A stretch of 64,000 nt of DNA from Actinopolyspora alba (GTDB lineage Bacteria > Actinomycetota > Actinomycetes > Mycobacteriales > Pseudonocardiaceae). A program made the position numbers and the translations under genes. Location: assembly GCF_900112765.1 (NCBI RefSeq), contig NZ_FOMZ01000001.1:186001-250000 (forward strand). The letters are read 5' to 3'. The notes under the pieces are model-generated. The model saw only the letters and a program-made list of their open reading frames with translations. It was not told where the DNA came from and made no database searches. Numbering within the stretch: position 1 is the stretch's first letter; the number at the start of each line of letters is the position of its first letter. Below are positions 24,460 to 32,681 of this stretch, one piece after another.

Positions 24460-24736
24460 CTAGATGATAGAGAGCAGCGGTTGCCGCACTTCCTTACCGA
24501 CCGGGGATCGTTCCCGGGAGTGGGCGAACAGGTTCAGGTGACAGGAAATGTCTCGGTGGTCGCGCAACGCGACCGAGCCGGAGAACAGCTCAGCGGTCAC
24601 AAGCCGATCGTCGTAACTGGGACATCGCGATCCTGACAGCCAACCTCTCGCCGGAGAGCCCGGCCGCGTCACGCAGTTGCCTGAGCGTCTCAGCCAGGCT
24701 CCTGCGATTCAGCTGCTCAGTGTCGGGTTCGAGCAT
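24460..24736 (-). pseudogene. XRE/DUF5753 regulator with internal deletion
   Basis: From an ATG at 24736 (inside the end of the DUF6879 frame) the sequence encodes LAETLRQLRDAAGLSGERLA then VRIAMSQ, the first half of an XRE helix-turn-helix, and stops at 24590 without the expected SKISRIETG recognition part. In another frame, 24620-24460 encodes DDRLVTAELFSGSVALRD and then ISCHLNLF, resembling the extreme C-terminus of DUF5753 XRE regulators. The ~200 residues between are missing, so an internal deletion has joined the two ends out of frame. The DUF6879-XRE neighbour pair is common in actinomycetes, which supports the reading. Confidence 0.6.
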
Positions 24737-25237
24737 TCCAGTCGCTCAACGTCTCGGCATGTGACAAGGCTACGTCCCGCCACGCCAGATACCGCGTCAA
24801 ATCGGGATTCTCCAGCTGTCGTCTGGTGACCAGAGTGCCGTCGGAATCGAAACACAACTCCACCACCAGCGACTCGTCGAACAACCAGAAGTCGCGCTGG
24901 GGAAGATCGAAGTCCAGGTCGGTCAGGTCCAGAATCCGGATGTCTTCTCCTGCATCGAGATTACCGGGAATCCCCCAGGCAAGCTGGTAGCGCTGATACT
25001 CGTTGAGCGGCCGACGGACAGTCCGGACACGCCCGACGTTCTTACCGGCCGCCAAGAACGCACGAACCCGCTCGTGCCACCTCGAATTGTGCCCCTCCGG
25101 TTTCGGTTCCCCGGCCCGGAACAGCCGTAAGTTCTCCTGTCCCTGCTCATGTTGTAGGTGGACTGGCATTCGAAGCGCCAGGCGGAACGCTCACACTCGG
25201 CGAACCTCCTGCCGAACTCCTCGGCGTCCAGGAGCAC
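24717..25237 (-). pseudogene. DUF6879 gene disrupted by a frameshift
   Basis: A GTG at 25237 with GGGGAGG 7 nt upstream begins LLDAEEFGRRFAECERSAWRFECQ, the standard DUF6879 N-terminus. The continuation EQGQENLRLFRAGEPKPEGHN, then the NLDAGEDIRIL and DFWLFDESLVVEL motifs and the C-terminus SHAETLSDW lie in a different frame that runs to 24717. The frame change falls around 25155-25175. A one-base indel, or less likely programmed frameshifting or a sequencing error, explains it. DUF6879 proteins are of unknown function and travel with XRE/DUF5753 regulators, whose remnant follows immediately. Confidence 0.75.
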
Positions 25238-25329
25238 TTCAGTACCTCCCCGAGTCCTCGACCGGTCTCAGCGCCGCCGATCCGGACAACGCCGCCACAA
25301 CGTGCAGAACGGTTTCGACCGGTAGCTCG

Positions 25330-25611
25330 ACAGTGGTGGACATCGACGAGAAGCACCGCCACGTCGAACTACACGATATCCGTTCGAAGTCATGGGCACG
25401 GGTGACCCTCGTACGTGATGAGCATCCATGGATCGTCGATCAACTCGGTCCGCTCCGACTGTGGGACGAGGTGGAGGCGGCCTACACGTGGTGGTCAGAT
25501 ACCGGGAGGCCAGGGCCGGGTCAGTACGAACTCACCGTGACTCAGGACGGCACACACACGGTTCGAGTGGACGCAGCGGACGGTGTGCTCTCCTGGAACA
25601 TCCGCGTCTGA
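25330..25611 (+). pseudogene. C-terminal remnant of an isoaspartyl-methyltransferase-like enzyme (RiPP-associated type)
   Basis: The frame encodes SWARVTLVRDEHPWIVDQLG then PLRLWDEVEAAYTWWSDTG and YELTVTQDGTHTVRVD, ending at 25611. This pattern (dQlGpRrLWDEvEaAyrWW--aGrPG---f-lTVt-dGq) is what I recall at the C-terminus of protein-L-isoaspartate methyltransferase-like enzymes in FxLD and ATP-grasp peptide-maturase loci. The ~300-residue catalytic portion is absent: upstream sequence overlaps the 5' end of the DUF6879 gene on the other strand and shows no SAM motif. Assignment rests on memory of the family, so moderate. Confidence 0.45.
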
Positions 25612-25680
25612 GGCCTCGGTGACACCGCGAACAGCTACCTTGTGCGTCCGATTGATCCTGGAAAGTGGCATGATCCGATC

Positions 25681-26016
25681 ATGCGCTGTCGAACGACCAC
25701 GAAGGCCGGTAAGCCCTGCCCCAACGGGGCGCGTCCCTCCGGGCTTTGCCACATCCACGACCCGGCGGTGCAGTGCGGCGGGACCACCAAAAGGGGAACC
25801 CGCTGCACGGTCGCCACCGGCGGCGGACGGTGCGAACATCACGGAAAGACGCGCTCGAAGAACTCACAGCTCGACCTGTGGCAAAGCCGTCGGCAGAAAG
25901 CCGATTCCGGGAAACGTGCCGAGCGGATCACGGTGTTCGACCCGGTACTCGGACCGATCAACACCGACGCCTATCCCCCAACCAGTACTTCCCGGATAAT
26001 CGATCATCCGAGGTGA
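25681..26016 (+). CDS. Cys/His-rich small protein with two zinc-binding repeats (DUF5763-like)
   Basis: 111 residues. The N-terminal half carries two copies of a C-TTK-G--C-------C--H unit: RCRTTTKAGKPC...CHIHD and QCGGTTKRGTRC...CEHHG, likely two zinc-binding knuckles. The C-terminal half is polar and unstructured. ATG at 25681; no Shine-Dalgarno is close, so a leaderless transcript or an upstream GTG at 25642 is possible. Such proteins are scattered in actinobacteria and phages with unknown role. Confidence 0.65.
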   Translation: MRCRTTTKAGKPCPNGARPSGLCHIHDPAVQCGGTTKRGTRCTVATGGGRCEHHGKTRSKNSQLDLWQSRRQKADSGKRAERITVFDPVLGPINTDAYPPTSTSRIIDHPR

Positions 26017-26065
26017 CCACGTCGAGGGATTGTCCGTGAGGCAGCAGAACCGACCGGATGTGGAG

Positions 26066-26509
26066 CTAAGCCGCCCCCTCGATGCGCGCACGTAGCGCGG
26101 GAAGACCGGCGTCACGCACGGCCGCCACGAGATCCGCGGCAACCTCCTGCCTGCTTTCCCCCTCCGCATCGAGTACCCACCATCGATCCTGCCCGTCGAC
26201 CAGTTTTCCGAGGCGCTGCTGCCACTGACAGCTGGTGCTGTACATCGTGTTGGGACTCGGTCTCTCGGGCAGGTGAGTCCTCGATTCGCGTAATTCCTTG
26301 TACCCGGCTCGGTGGATGACGCTCACGTTGACCGTGAACTTGAGCCACTCGCTGGAGCTGGAGAGCGAGGACTGGATGCCGATCTCGGCGAGGTACTCGC
26401 GCGAGGGCAACCTGTACCGCTTGCCCGATCCCTTGAGGCCGAGCTCGCGAAGCGCCGGGGCGACGTCGTCGCGGAGCATCTCGGCCAGAACGTCCTGTGC
26501 TTGACCCAT
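26066..26509 (-). CDS. DUF4304 family protein
   Basis: 147 residues. APALRELGLKGSGKRYRLPS near the N-terminus, FTVNVSVIHRAGY in the middle and WWVLDAEGESRQEVAADLVAAV with RDAGLPALRARI at the end follow the DUF4304 pattern (LKGSGxxFR ... FTVNLGV ... WW-ld). Soluble, unknown function, often in accessory regions beside toxin/immunity genes, though no toxin partner is seen here. ATG at 26509, weak ribosome site. Confidence 0.7.
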   Translation of the reverse strand: MGQAQDVLAEMLRDDVAPALRELGLKGSGKRYRLPSREYLAEIGIQSSLSSSSEWLKFTVNVSVIHRAGYKELRESRTHLPERPSPNTMYSTSCQWQQRLGKLVDGQDRWWVLDAEGESRQEVAADLVAAVRDAGLPALRARIEGAA

Positions 26510-26833
26510 GGGCGCAAGGTATCGATCGGGACCGACAAGCACGGTCGGCTCACAACCCGTCGAACCGTTGCCGGCTCACGCACTCGGAACGTTTCCCGCT
26601 GGTGGAAAGCTCAAGGAGTGCCGGTGCCATGTGAACCCGGTCCGGGCTGGCACGGACAGCCAATTCTCCTTCGCGGTTAGAGATTGTTCAAGCCCCGCAG
26701 TACGGCCGACAGCATTTCTTCACCAAGCGGTGTGCAACTGCCCGCACTCGCGGGAATGGGGATGTGTCGGCGCGTGGGAATATCGTCTGCGAGGTCTCCG
26801 TGAAACAGGATTCGATACCCGCTTGGTCGACTA
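26510..26833. other. Accessory-zone gap without a supported gene
   Basis: Several short overlapping frames, none with a ribosome site or a recognisable motif. Confidence 0.35.
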
Positions 26834-27103
26834 TCAGACTTGGAGGGGACTCCCTCGGCCACTGGTTACCTCGTTGTTTCTGCCGTGGTAGCGCCATACA
26901 GCCGCGTTTTGGCACTTCTCGCGGCAGGGACCGTCGATGTCGATACGTTCGATCCGACCGGCTTCGAACCGGACACCGCATCGGGTGCGCAACAGACATT
27001 CCGGTAACCGCTCATCGGTTCCGCGCACCACTCGCTGATATTCGGGTGCCTCTCCCTCGCGATAGCGAGCCCGTTTCATTTCCCACCTTTCCGAGTCATT
27101 CAT
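26834..27103 (-). CDS. Possible small Cys-containing hypothetical protein
   Basis: 89 residues from an ATG at 27103, with CLLRTRCGV and GPCREKCQN as Cys pairs and no hydrophobic segment. The frame also extends upstream to 27229. No clear ribosome site and no family recognised. Confidence 0.3.
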   Translation of the reverse strand: MNDSERWEMKRARYREGEAPEYQRVVRGTDERLPECLLRTRCGVRFEAGRIERIDIDGPCREKCQNAAVWRYHGRNNEVTSGRGSPLQV

Positions 27104-27252
27104 GTGTGGGTGGACAGTCCCCGCCGAAGACGGGGAAGGAGCGTGTCGGGGAATCTCCGCAACGACGAGGACCGTCCTGTGAGTAGTCTCGGCGCTACTT
27201 TCGGTGCACGGTAGAGTCGAGCCGTTCACAAGGGTTCACAAGTGAGGCAGTG

Positions 27253-28350
27253 ATGGCGACGGGAGCAGACCTCAGAGCGCTCCGGGAAGAGGCGGGGATC
27301 AGCCTTGCTCGGATGGCCGGCCGGACCCACTTCACGAAGTCCCACCTGTCCATGATCGAGACAGGTAAGCGCTCGATCGCCGCTGAGGTCATCAGTGCCT
27401 ATGAACAGGCCCTCGGTAAGCCGCTGACTCCCCCGCAGGACGACCCGGTGCGCCTCGCGCACGAGTGGCTGGTCTCGACCTCTCCGATGGCCGTGCAGAC
27501 CCGCTCGGGACGGACGGTCGGTGCTTCCCTTGCCAGCGAGCTGGAGGCTCGTGTGGTGGAGCTGAGGCACCTTGACGACACGGTGAGCAGTGAACAACTG
27601 GGGCCGGTCATTGCCAAGGAGCTGAGTGAGGCTGAGAACTTGGTTCGCTGTGCCAACTTCACAGAGCCTGTCGGCAAGCGATTGTTCACCGCTGTCGGAG
27701 AGCTGTCCCAGCTCGCCGGATGGGTGGCCAGTGATGCCGGTCGGTACAGGCAAGCTCAGCGGCTCTACCTGTCCGGAGTAGCAGCCGCGAACGAAGCGCA
27801 CGACAGGGTGCTCGGAGCACAGCTCCTGTCGAGCCTGAGCTACCAGATCGCCAATGTCGGCAAGCCCGCTGACGCTGCCCTGTTGGCTCGCACCGCCGTC
27901 CAAGGAGCGCAGGAAGCCACTCCGGTCGTGCGTGCCCTGTTTCTGGAACGCGCCGCTTGGGCCGCGGCGAAGGCAGGAAAATCAGAGGCGACCTGGAGAG
28001 CGCTGGACCAGGTTGACGACTCCTACGAGCGACGTGGAGCCGGTGAGCCGGAGTGGGTGTACTGGCTCAACCGAACCGAAATCGACGTCATGGCCGGACG
28101 CTGCATGATCGAACTGGGTCGGCCTCGCGAGGCCGAACCCCTGCTCTCGGCAGCCATCGCCAGCTACCCACCCGAGCACGCGCGAGAGGTGGCCCTGTAC
28201 CGCTCCTGGCTCGCCGAGTCCTACGCACGGGCAGGGGATCTCGACGCAGCCCGCGAAGCGCTCGACAGCGCCAAGCGGTACGGCTCCGAGATGCCCTCCG
28301 TCCGCAGCGATACCCGCTTCGAGACGGTCGAACAGTTGCTGTCCACTTAA
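27253..28350 (+). CDS. XRE-family regulator with TPR-like sensor domain
   Basis: 365 residues. The XRE helix-turn-helix (~3-58) reads ADLRALREEAGISLARMAGR then SHLSMIETGKRSI. The rest (~85-360) is a helical repeat domain with TPR-like units (GRYRQAQRLYLSGVAAANEA, RPREAEPLLSAAIASYPPEH, GDLDAAREALDSAKRYG), as in Rgg/PlcR-like and actinobacterial regulators that sense a peptide or a partner protein. ATG at 27253 with GAGG 5 nt upstream. Intact, unlike the XRE remnant at 24.6 kb. Convergent with ychF. Confidence 0.85.
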   Translation: MATGADLRALREEAGISLARMAGRTHFTKSHLSMIETGKRSIAAEVISAYEQALGKPLTPPQDDPVRLAHEWLVSTSPMAVQTRSGRTVGASLASELEARVVELRHLDDTVSSEQLGPVIAKELSEAENLVRCANFTEPVGKRLFTAVGELSQLAGWVASDAGRYRQAQRLYLSGVAAANEAHDRVLGAQLLSSLSYQIANVGKPADAALLARTAVQGAQEATPVVRALFLERAAWAAAKAGKSEATWRALDQVDDSYERRGAGEPEWVYWLNRTEIDVMAGRCMIELGRPREAEPLLSAAIASYPPEHAREVALYRSWLAESYARAGDLDAAREALDSAKRYGSEMPSVRSDTRFETVEQLLST

Positions 28351-28509
28351 GACTCGGTTGAACTTCGGGAGTTAGCCCAAATCAGCACGGTGCCGAGAAA
28401 CAACAGGAACCCGCACTCACACATCGGGCATGTCAGTACGGGTTTCCTACCGCTGAGCTGAAAGTTTGACTTTATCGACCGAGAAGTGTGTGAGACCCCG
28501 AGCTTTCCG

Positions 28510-29589
28510 CTACACGTTGAACCTGAACTCGACCACGTCGCCGTCCTGCATCACGTACTCCTTGCCCTCCAGCCGGACGTTGCCGGCGGAGCGGGCGGCG
28601 TTCATCGAACCGGCTTCGACCAGGTCCTCGTAGGAGATGATCTCGGCCTTGATGAAGCCGCGCTGGAAGTCGGTGTGGATGGCACCGGCGGCCTCCGGCG
28701 CGGTGGCGCCCTTGCGGATCGTCCAGGCGCGGGCCTCCTTGGGCCCGGCCGTGAGGTAGGTCTGCAGCCCCAGCGTGTGGAACCCGGCCCTGGCCAGCGC
28801 GTTCAGCCCCGGCTCCTCCTGCCCCACCGAGAAGAGCAGCTCGCGAGCGGACTCCTCGTCCAGCTCCAGCAGCTCCGACTCGACCTTGGCGTCCAGGAAG
28901 ACCGCGTCACCGGGCGCCACGAGCTCGCGCAGCTCCTTGAGCTTGGCCTCGTCGGAGAGCACGCCCTCGTCGCAGTTGAAGACGTAGAGGAACGGCTTGG
29001 TGGTCAGCAGGTTCAGCTCGGCGAGCTCGGGAACCTCGGTGCCGCGCCCCGCCGAGAACAGGGTCTTGCCCTCCTCCAGCACCTCCTTGGCGGCCTGCAC
29101 GGCCTCCACGGCGGGCCTGCGCTCCTTCTTGGTGCGCGCTTCCTTCTCCAGGCGGGGCAGCGCCTTCTCGATGGTCTGCAGGTCCGCGAGGATGAGCTCG
29201 GTGTTGATGGTCTCGATGTCGCTGGACGGGTTCACCTGACCATCGACGTGAACCACGTTCGAGTCGTCGAACACGCGGATCACCTGGCAGATCGCGTCCG
29301 CCTCACGGATGTTGGCGAGGAACTGGTTGCCCAGCCCCTGACCTTCGGAGGCACCCTGCACGATCCCGGCGATGTCGACGAACGAGACGGTCGCGGGCAC
29401 GGTGCGCGCCGAGTCGAACATCTCGGCGAGCCTGTCCAGCCGCTGGTCCGGCAGCGGAACCACACCGACGTTGGGTTCGATGGTCGCGAACGGGTAGTTG
29501 GCCGCGACCGCTTCGTTGCGGGTCAGCGCGTTGAACAGCGTGGACTTGCCCACGTTGGGCAGGCCGACGATTCCGAGAGTGAGGGTCAC
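28510..29589 (-). CDS. ychF: Redox-regulated P-loop ATPase YchF (OLA1 family)
   Basis: 359 residues, standard length. Walker A GLPNVGKST (~9-17), switch II DIAGIVQGASEGQGLGNQFL and the nucleotide-specificity motif NCDE (NxxE instead of NKxD), which gives ATP rather than GTP preference in this family. C-terminal TGS-like domain ends DFQRGFIKAEIISYEDL ... DVVEFRFNV. Binds ribosomes and acts in stress-linked translation. GTG start at 29589. Housekeeping gene marking the return to the core chromosome. Confidence 0.95.
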   Translation of the reverse strand: MTLTLGIVGLPNVGKSTLFNALTRNEAVAANYPFATIEPNVGVVPLPDQRLDRLAEMFDSARTVPATVSFVDIAGIVQGASEGQGLGNQFLANIREADAICQVIRVFDDSNVVHVDGQVNPSSDIETINTELILADLQTIEKALPRLEKEARTKKERRPAVEAVQAAKEVLEEGKTLFSAGRGTEVPELAELNLLTTKPFLYVFNCDEGVLSDEAKLKELRELVAPGDAVFLDAKVESELLELDEESARELLFSVGQEEPGLNALARAGFHTLGLQTYLTAGPKEARAWTIRKGATAPEAAGAIHTDFQRGFIKAEIISYEDLVEAGSMNAARSAGNVRLEGKEYVMQDGDVVEFRFNV

Positions 29590-29714
29590 AGCTGTCCAAG
29601 TCTAGGAGCCCGATTCGGATCACGGTCAGGCGGGCGAGCCGACCGCCCGCCGTGCCGGATGTGCGGGGCAGCCCCTCGGCACATCGAGACCGTCGGCGAT
29701 CACCAGGGGGAGCC

Positions 29715-29894
29715 TCAGTAACCGCCGCCGTCCTCCTCCTGCTCCTGCTGCTCGCCGTCCTCCTGGTCCTGCTGCTCCTGTTGGTCCCCGCCACCGGGGC
29801 CCTGCTCGCCCTCCTCGCAGGAACCCGCCGTCAGTAGCGCCAGCGCCGCCAGTGCGGCGGCGAACCAGCGAGCGATGTCACGTCCCCGAGTCAT
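29715..29894 (-). CDS. Small secreted Gln/Glu-rich lipoprotein
   Basis: 59 residues. A basic n-region (MTRGRDIARW), hydrophobic h-region AAALAALALLTAG and a Cys at ~26 (LTAGSC) form a lipoprotein-type signal, followed by a low-complexity tail of Gln, Glu, Asp and Gly. The ATG at 29894 has a weak ribosome site. No known function; could be a cell-surface acidic tail typical of halotolerant actinomycetes, or a frame produced by the repetitive CTC/CTG run. Confidence 0.55.
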   Translation of the reverse strand: MTRGRDIARWFAAALAALALLTAGSCEEGEQGPGGGDQQEQQDQEDGEQQEQEEDGGGY

Positions 29895-30060
29895 GTCCCG
29901 AAGATAGGTGCCGGACTCCGATCGCGCAGCAGACCGCCTCACTTCCGGCGCTCGCCAGGGCCGAATCCCACGCCCGCACCTCTCGGGAAGCCCGGGACAC
30001 CCGAACCATCGTGTCCGATTTCCGCTAGTGGGGCACGCCGAGCAGTGGCAGTCTCGACTC

Positions 30061-31599
30061 ATGCTGGTCACATCGCAACAGGCCTACCGCGCCGTGGCGT
30101 CCCGGGACATCCGGTTCGACGGATGCTTCGTGACCGGCGTGCGCAGCACCGGTATCTACTGCAGGCCCTCCTGCCCCGCGCGCACCCCGAAGTCCGGCAA
30201 CGTCGAGTTCTTCGCCACGGCGGCGGCCGCGCAGCAGGCCGGTTACCGCGCGTGCCGCCGCTGCCTGCCGGACGCCGTGCCGGGCTCGCCGGAGTGGAAC
30301 CTGCGGGCGGATCTCGCGGGGCGCGCGATGCGGCTGGTCACCGACGGGCTCGTCGAGCGGGAGGGCGTGCCGGGGCTGGCCGCGCGGCTCGGCTACTCCA
30401 CTCGACAGCTGACCCGCGTACTCACCGAGGAACTGGGGGCGGGGCCGCTCGCGCTGGCACGCGCCCACCGGGCGCACACCGCGCGGCTGCTGATCGCGAC
30501 CACCGAGCTGAACTTCACCGACATCGCCTACGCCGCCGGGTTCACGAGCCTGCGCCAGTTCAACGAGACCGTTCGGGAGGTGTTCGCCACCAACCCGACG
30601 GAACTGCGGGCGCGGACGACCCGGCGCCGCTCCCCCGAGGGGCTCCCCGCTGGCACGTTGCGGCTGCGCTTGCCGATGCGGTTGCCGTTCGACGCCCCGG
30701 GCACGCTGGGATTCCGGCTCGGTCCCGCCGTGGAGGGGATGGAGTGGACGACCGGAAACGGTTACGGCCGGACCCTGCGACTGCCGCACGGTCACGGGGT
30801 CGCGGAACTCACCTCTCGAACGGACCACCTGGCGGTCACCCTGCGGTTGACCGAACTCCGCGACCTCGGCAGCGCGGTGGCACGACTGCGCAGGCTGTTC
30901 GACCTGGACTGCGATCCGGTGGCCGTCGACGAGGTGCTCGGCTCGGATCCCGCGCTGGCCGGAACGGTGGCGAGGACACCGGGAGTACGGCTGCCCGGCA
31001 GCGCGGACGGCACGGAAACCGCGGTGCGGGCTCTGCTCGACGAAGCGGGGCCCGACGAATCGGGGTTCGACGGAGCCGGACCGACCGGCGACGGCCACAC
31101 CGGGCTCTCCCGGCTGGTCACCGAGCTCGGCGAACGAGTCCCCGCCCTCGACGGGACGAGCGAGGTCGTGCTGTTCCCGACCGCCGAGGCGCTCGCCGAG
31201 GGAGCGGAGCGCGTGCTGCCCGGATCCGGCGGCGGCGCGTCGGCGATTCGCGGGCTCGCCACCGCACTTACCAGCGGTGCGCTGCGGGTCGACGAGGGGC
31301 GCGACGGGGCGGAACTGCGCGAGGAGCTGCGCGGGGCGGGTCTCGGGGAGCGCGCCGCCGACCACGTGAGCACGCGCGTGCTGGGCGAGCCGGACAGCTT
31401 CCCGCTCCCCGACCGCGCGTTACGTCGCGGCGCCGGACTGCTGGGCCTGCCCGACGGCGGCGCGCTGCTCGACCACGCGCGGCAGTGGAGCCCGTGGCGC
31501 TCCTACGCGGCGGTGCACCTGTGGCGGGCCGCCCGGAGCGCCCGACACGCGACGAACCACGAACATCACACCGAATCCACGACGAGGGAGCCGACATGA
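30061..31599 (+). CDS. Ada-AlkA fusion: methyl-sensing AraC regulator with 3-methyladenine DNA glycosylase domain
   Basis: 512 residues. The Ada zinc/methyl-acceptor domain (~10-75) has the four Cys C34, C38 and the pair in YRACRRCLPD; C34 in GIYCRPSCPA is the expected acceptor for phosphotriester methyls. An AraC HTH (~85-185) with AAGFTSLRQFNETVREVFATNPTELR follows. The C-terminal part (~200-490) is AlkA-like: AlkA N-domain, then an HhH region ending LGEPDSFPLPDRALRR, where the Asp in PDRALRR corresponds to the catalytic Asp. Senses and repairs alkylation damage. ATG at 30061; overlaps the MGMT gene start by 4 nt. Confidence 0.88.
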   Translation: MLVTSQQAYRAVASRDIRFDGCFVTGVRSTGIYCRPSCPARTPKSGNVEFFATAAAAQQAGYRACRRCLPDAVPGSPEWNLRADLAGRAMRLVTDGLVEREGVPGLAARLGYSTRQLTRVLTEELGAGPLALARAHRAHTARLLIATTELNFTDIAYAAGFTSLRQFNETVREVFATNPTELRARTTRRRSPEGLPAGTLRLRLPMRLPFDAPGTLGFRLGPAVEGMEWTTGNGYGRTLRLPHGHGVAELTSRTDHLAVTLRLTELRDLGSAVARLRRLFDLDCDPVAVDEVLGSDPALAGTVARTPGVRLPGSADGTETAVRALLDEAGPDESGFDGAGPTGDGHTGLSRLVTELGERVPALDGTSEVVLFPTAEALAEGAERVLPGSGGGASAIRGLATALTSGALRVDEGRDGAELREELRGAGLGERAADHVSTRVLGEPDSFPLPDRALRRGAGLLGLPDGGALLDHARQWSPWRSYAAVHLWRAARSARHATNHEHHTESTTREPT

Positions 31600-32099
31600 C
31601 AGCCAAATGGTCCATGATGGACACCCGTTTCGGCCCGTTCACCACGGTGGTCGACGGCGAGGGCACGGTGCTCGCCGCCGGGTGGACCGGCGCCGTCGAC
31701 GAGCTGCTGCCGCTCATAGCGGAATCACTGCGGCCGCACGAGATCCGCAAGGCCACCGACCTCGGGGAGGTGAGCCGCGCCGTGCGCCGGTATCACGAGG
31801 GCGAGCTGGACGCGGCGGCCGACATCCCGGTCTCCCAGCGGTCCGGCCCGTTCCGGGAACAGGCCTGGCGGGTGCTGCGGGAGATCCCGGGCGGCAAGTC
31901 CGTCAGCTATCGCGACTACGCGGCGCTGATCGGGCGCCCCGAAGCGGTGCGGGCCGCCGCTGCCGCTTGTTCGCACAACGCGGCGGCGCTGTTCGTGCCG
32001 TGCCACCGGGTGCTGCGCGGCGACGGCTCGCTCGGCGGATTCCGCTGGGGTCTCGAACTGAAGCGACAGCTCCTCGACCACGAAGGTGGTCAACGTTAA
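31596..32099 (+). CDS. ogt: Methylated-DNA-protein cysteine methyltransferase (MGMT/Ogt)
   Basis: 167 residues. Suicide repair of O6-alkylguanine: the acceptor motif is PCHRV (with FVPCHRVLRGDGSLGGFRWG), preceded by the DNA-binding helix region SYRDYAALIGRPEAVRAAAAACSHN. The substrate-distinct N-domain is short but complete. ATGA overlap with the Ada-AlkA gene makes a two-gene alkylation-response operon that is presumably autoregulated by Ada. The first repeat-family copy begins 25 nt downstream. Confidence 0.93.
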   Translation: MTAKWSMMDTRFGPFTTVVDGEGTVLAAGWTGAVDELLPLIAESLRPHEIRKATDLGEVSRAVRRYHEGELDAAADIPVSQRSGPFREQAWRVLREIPGGKSVSYRDYAALIGRPEAVRAAAAACSHNAAALFVPCHRVLRGDGSLGGFRWGLELKRQLLDHEGGQR

Positions 32100-32124
32100 C
32101 CGTCTGGTCTGCCAGGGGGTTCCC

Positions 32125-32335
32125 GTGGCGGAACCTCTCGCACGGCTCTCGCTCCGGGAGACCCGACATCGAGTAGCCACCTACAGCCACGTCGGGCCTT
32201 CCTCACGAGAGCCGCACGAGAGAACCCGCGGCCGGTCCTGCTGCGAGGGTGGTCGGAGTGCGGCCTGCGGAAGTGGTGGGAGTTCGGCACCGCGTCGTCC
32301 CACCCCCCGGCGATTTCGTGGGAAATTTCGCGTCC
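32125..32335 (-). repeat. Structured intergenic repeat, copy A1 (inverted)
   Basis: Read on the minus strand this matches the copies at 41 and 57 kb across ~210 nt: palindrome ATTTCCCACGAAAT-like element (32313-32326), a GACGC--TGCCGAACTCCCACCAC block, CGCGGGTTCTC, the arm GTGCGGCTCTCG, CCCGACGT / ATGTCGGG, and GAGAGCCGTGCGAGAGG then TTCCGCCA. It forms a long nested hairpin. Confidence 0.75.
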
Positions 32336-32356
32336 GAGCCTCACCGCCGTAGGGGG

Positions 32357-32380
32357 CGTCAATTTCTCGAGAAATTGACG
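32357..32380. repeat. Perfect 24-nt palindrome at the centre of the inverted repeat pair
   Basis: Starts CGTCAATTTCTC and continues with its exact reverse complement, GAGAAATTGACG. It contains the ATTTC-N4-GAAAT core (32362-32375) and lies midway between repeat copies A1 and A2. Confidence 0.7.
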
Positions 32381-32410
32381 GAGCTGGGGCCACACCGCCG
32401 TGTCGGTACG

Positions 32411-32660
32411 TAAATTTCGCGAGAAATCGCGGCGCTCCGGAGAGCATCGTGGGGAAACGACCATGAGCGCGGCAGCGAGGACGACCCCGTACACGACCGG
32501 CCCCGGCCACTTGCGACCACTTTCGCGATCGGCACCGCCGCGGGTTCTCCGGCGAGTGCCTCGCGAGGACGCCCCCGACGTCGTGCAGGTCGCTACCCGA
32601 TGTCGGGGCACCCGCAGCGAGGCGCCGCCGGGGGTTCCGCCACCCGCACCGCTGTGCAGA
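32411..32660 (+). repeat. Structured intergenic repeat, copy A2 (direct)
   Basis: ATTTCGCGAGAAAT at 32414-32427, then the hairpin core from ~32525: GATCGGCACCGCCGCGGGTT, CCCCGACGT, GCAGGTCGCTAC, CCGATGTCGGGG and the ending GGGTTCCGCCACCCGCACCG. It is in opposite orientation to A1, so the pair makes a ~540-bp inverted arrangement between the MGMT and DUF2252 gene ends. Confidence 0.75.
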
Positions 32661-32681
32661 CCGAGCGGAGCACGATCACGA

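Noticed and set aside
28400-28450. AGGAACCCG / CGGGTTTCCT inverted repeat between the XRE gene and ychF
   Set aside because: One-base bulge and a 25-nt loop make it a weak terminator candidate; not listed as a feature.
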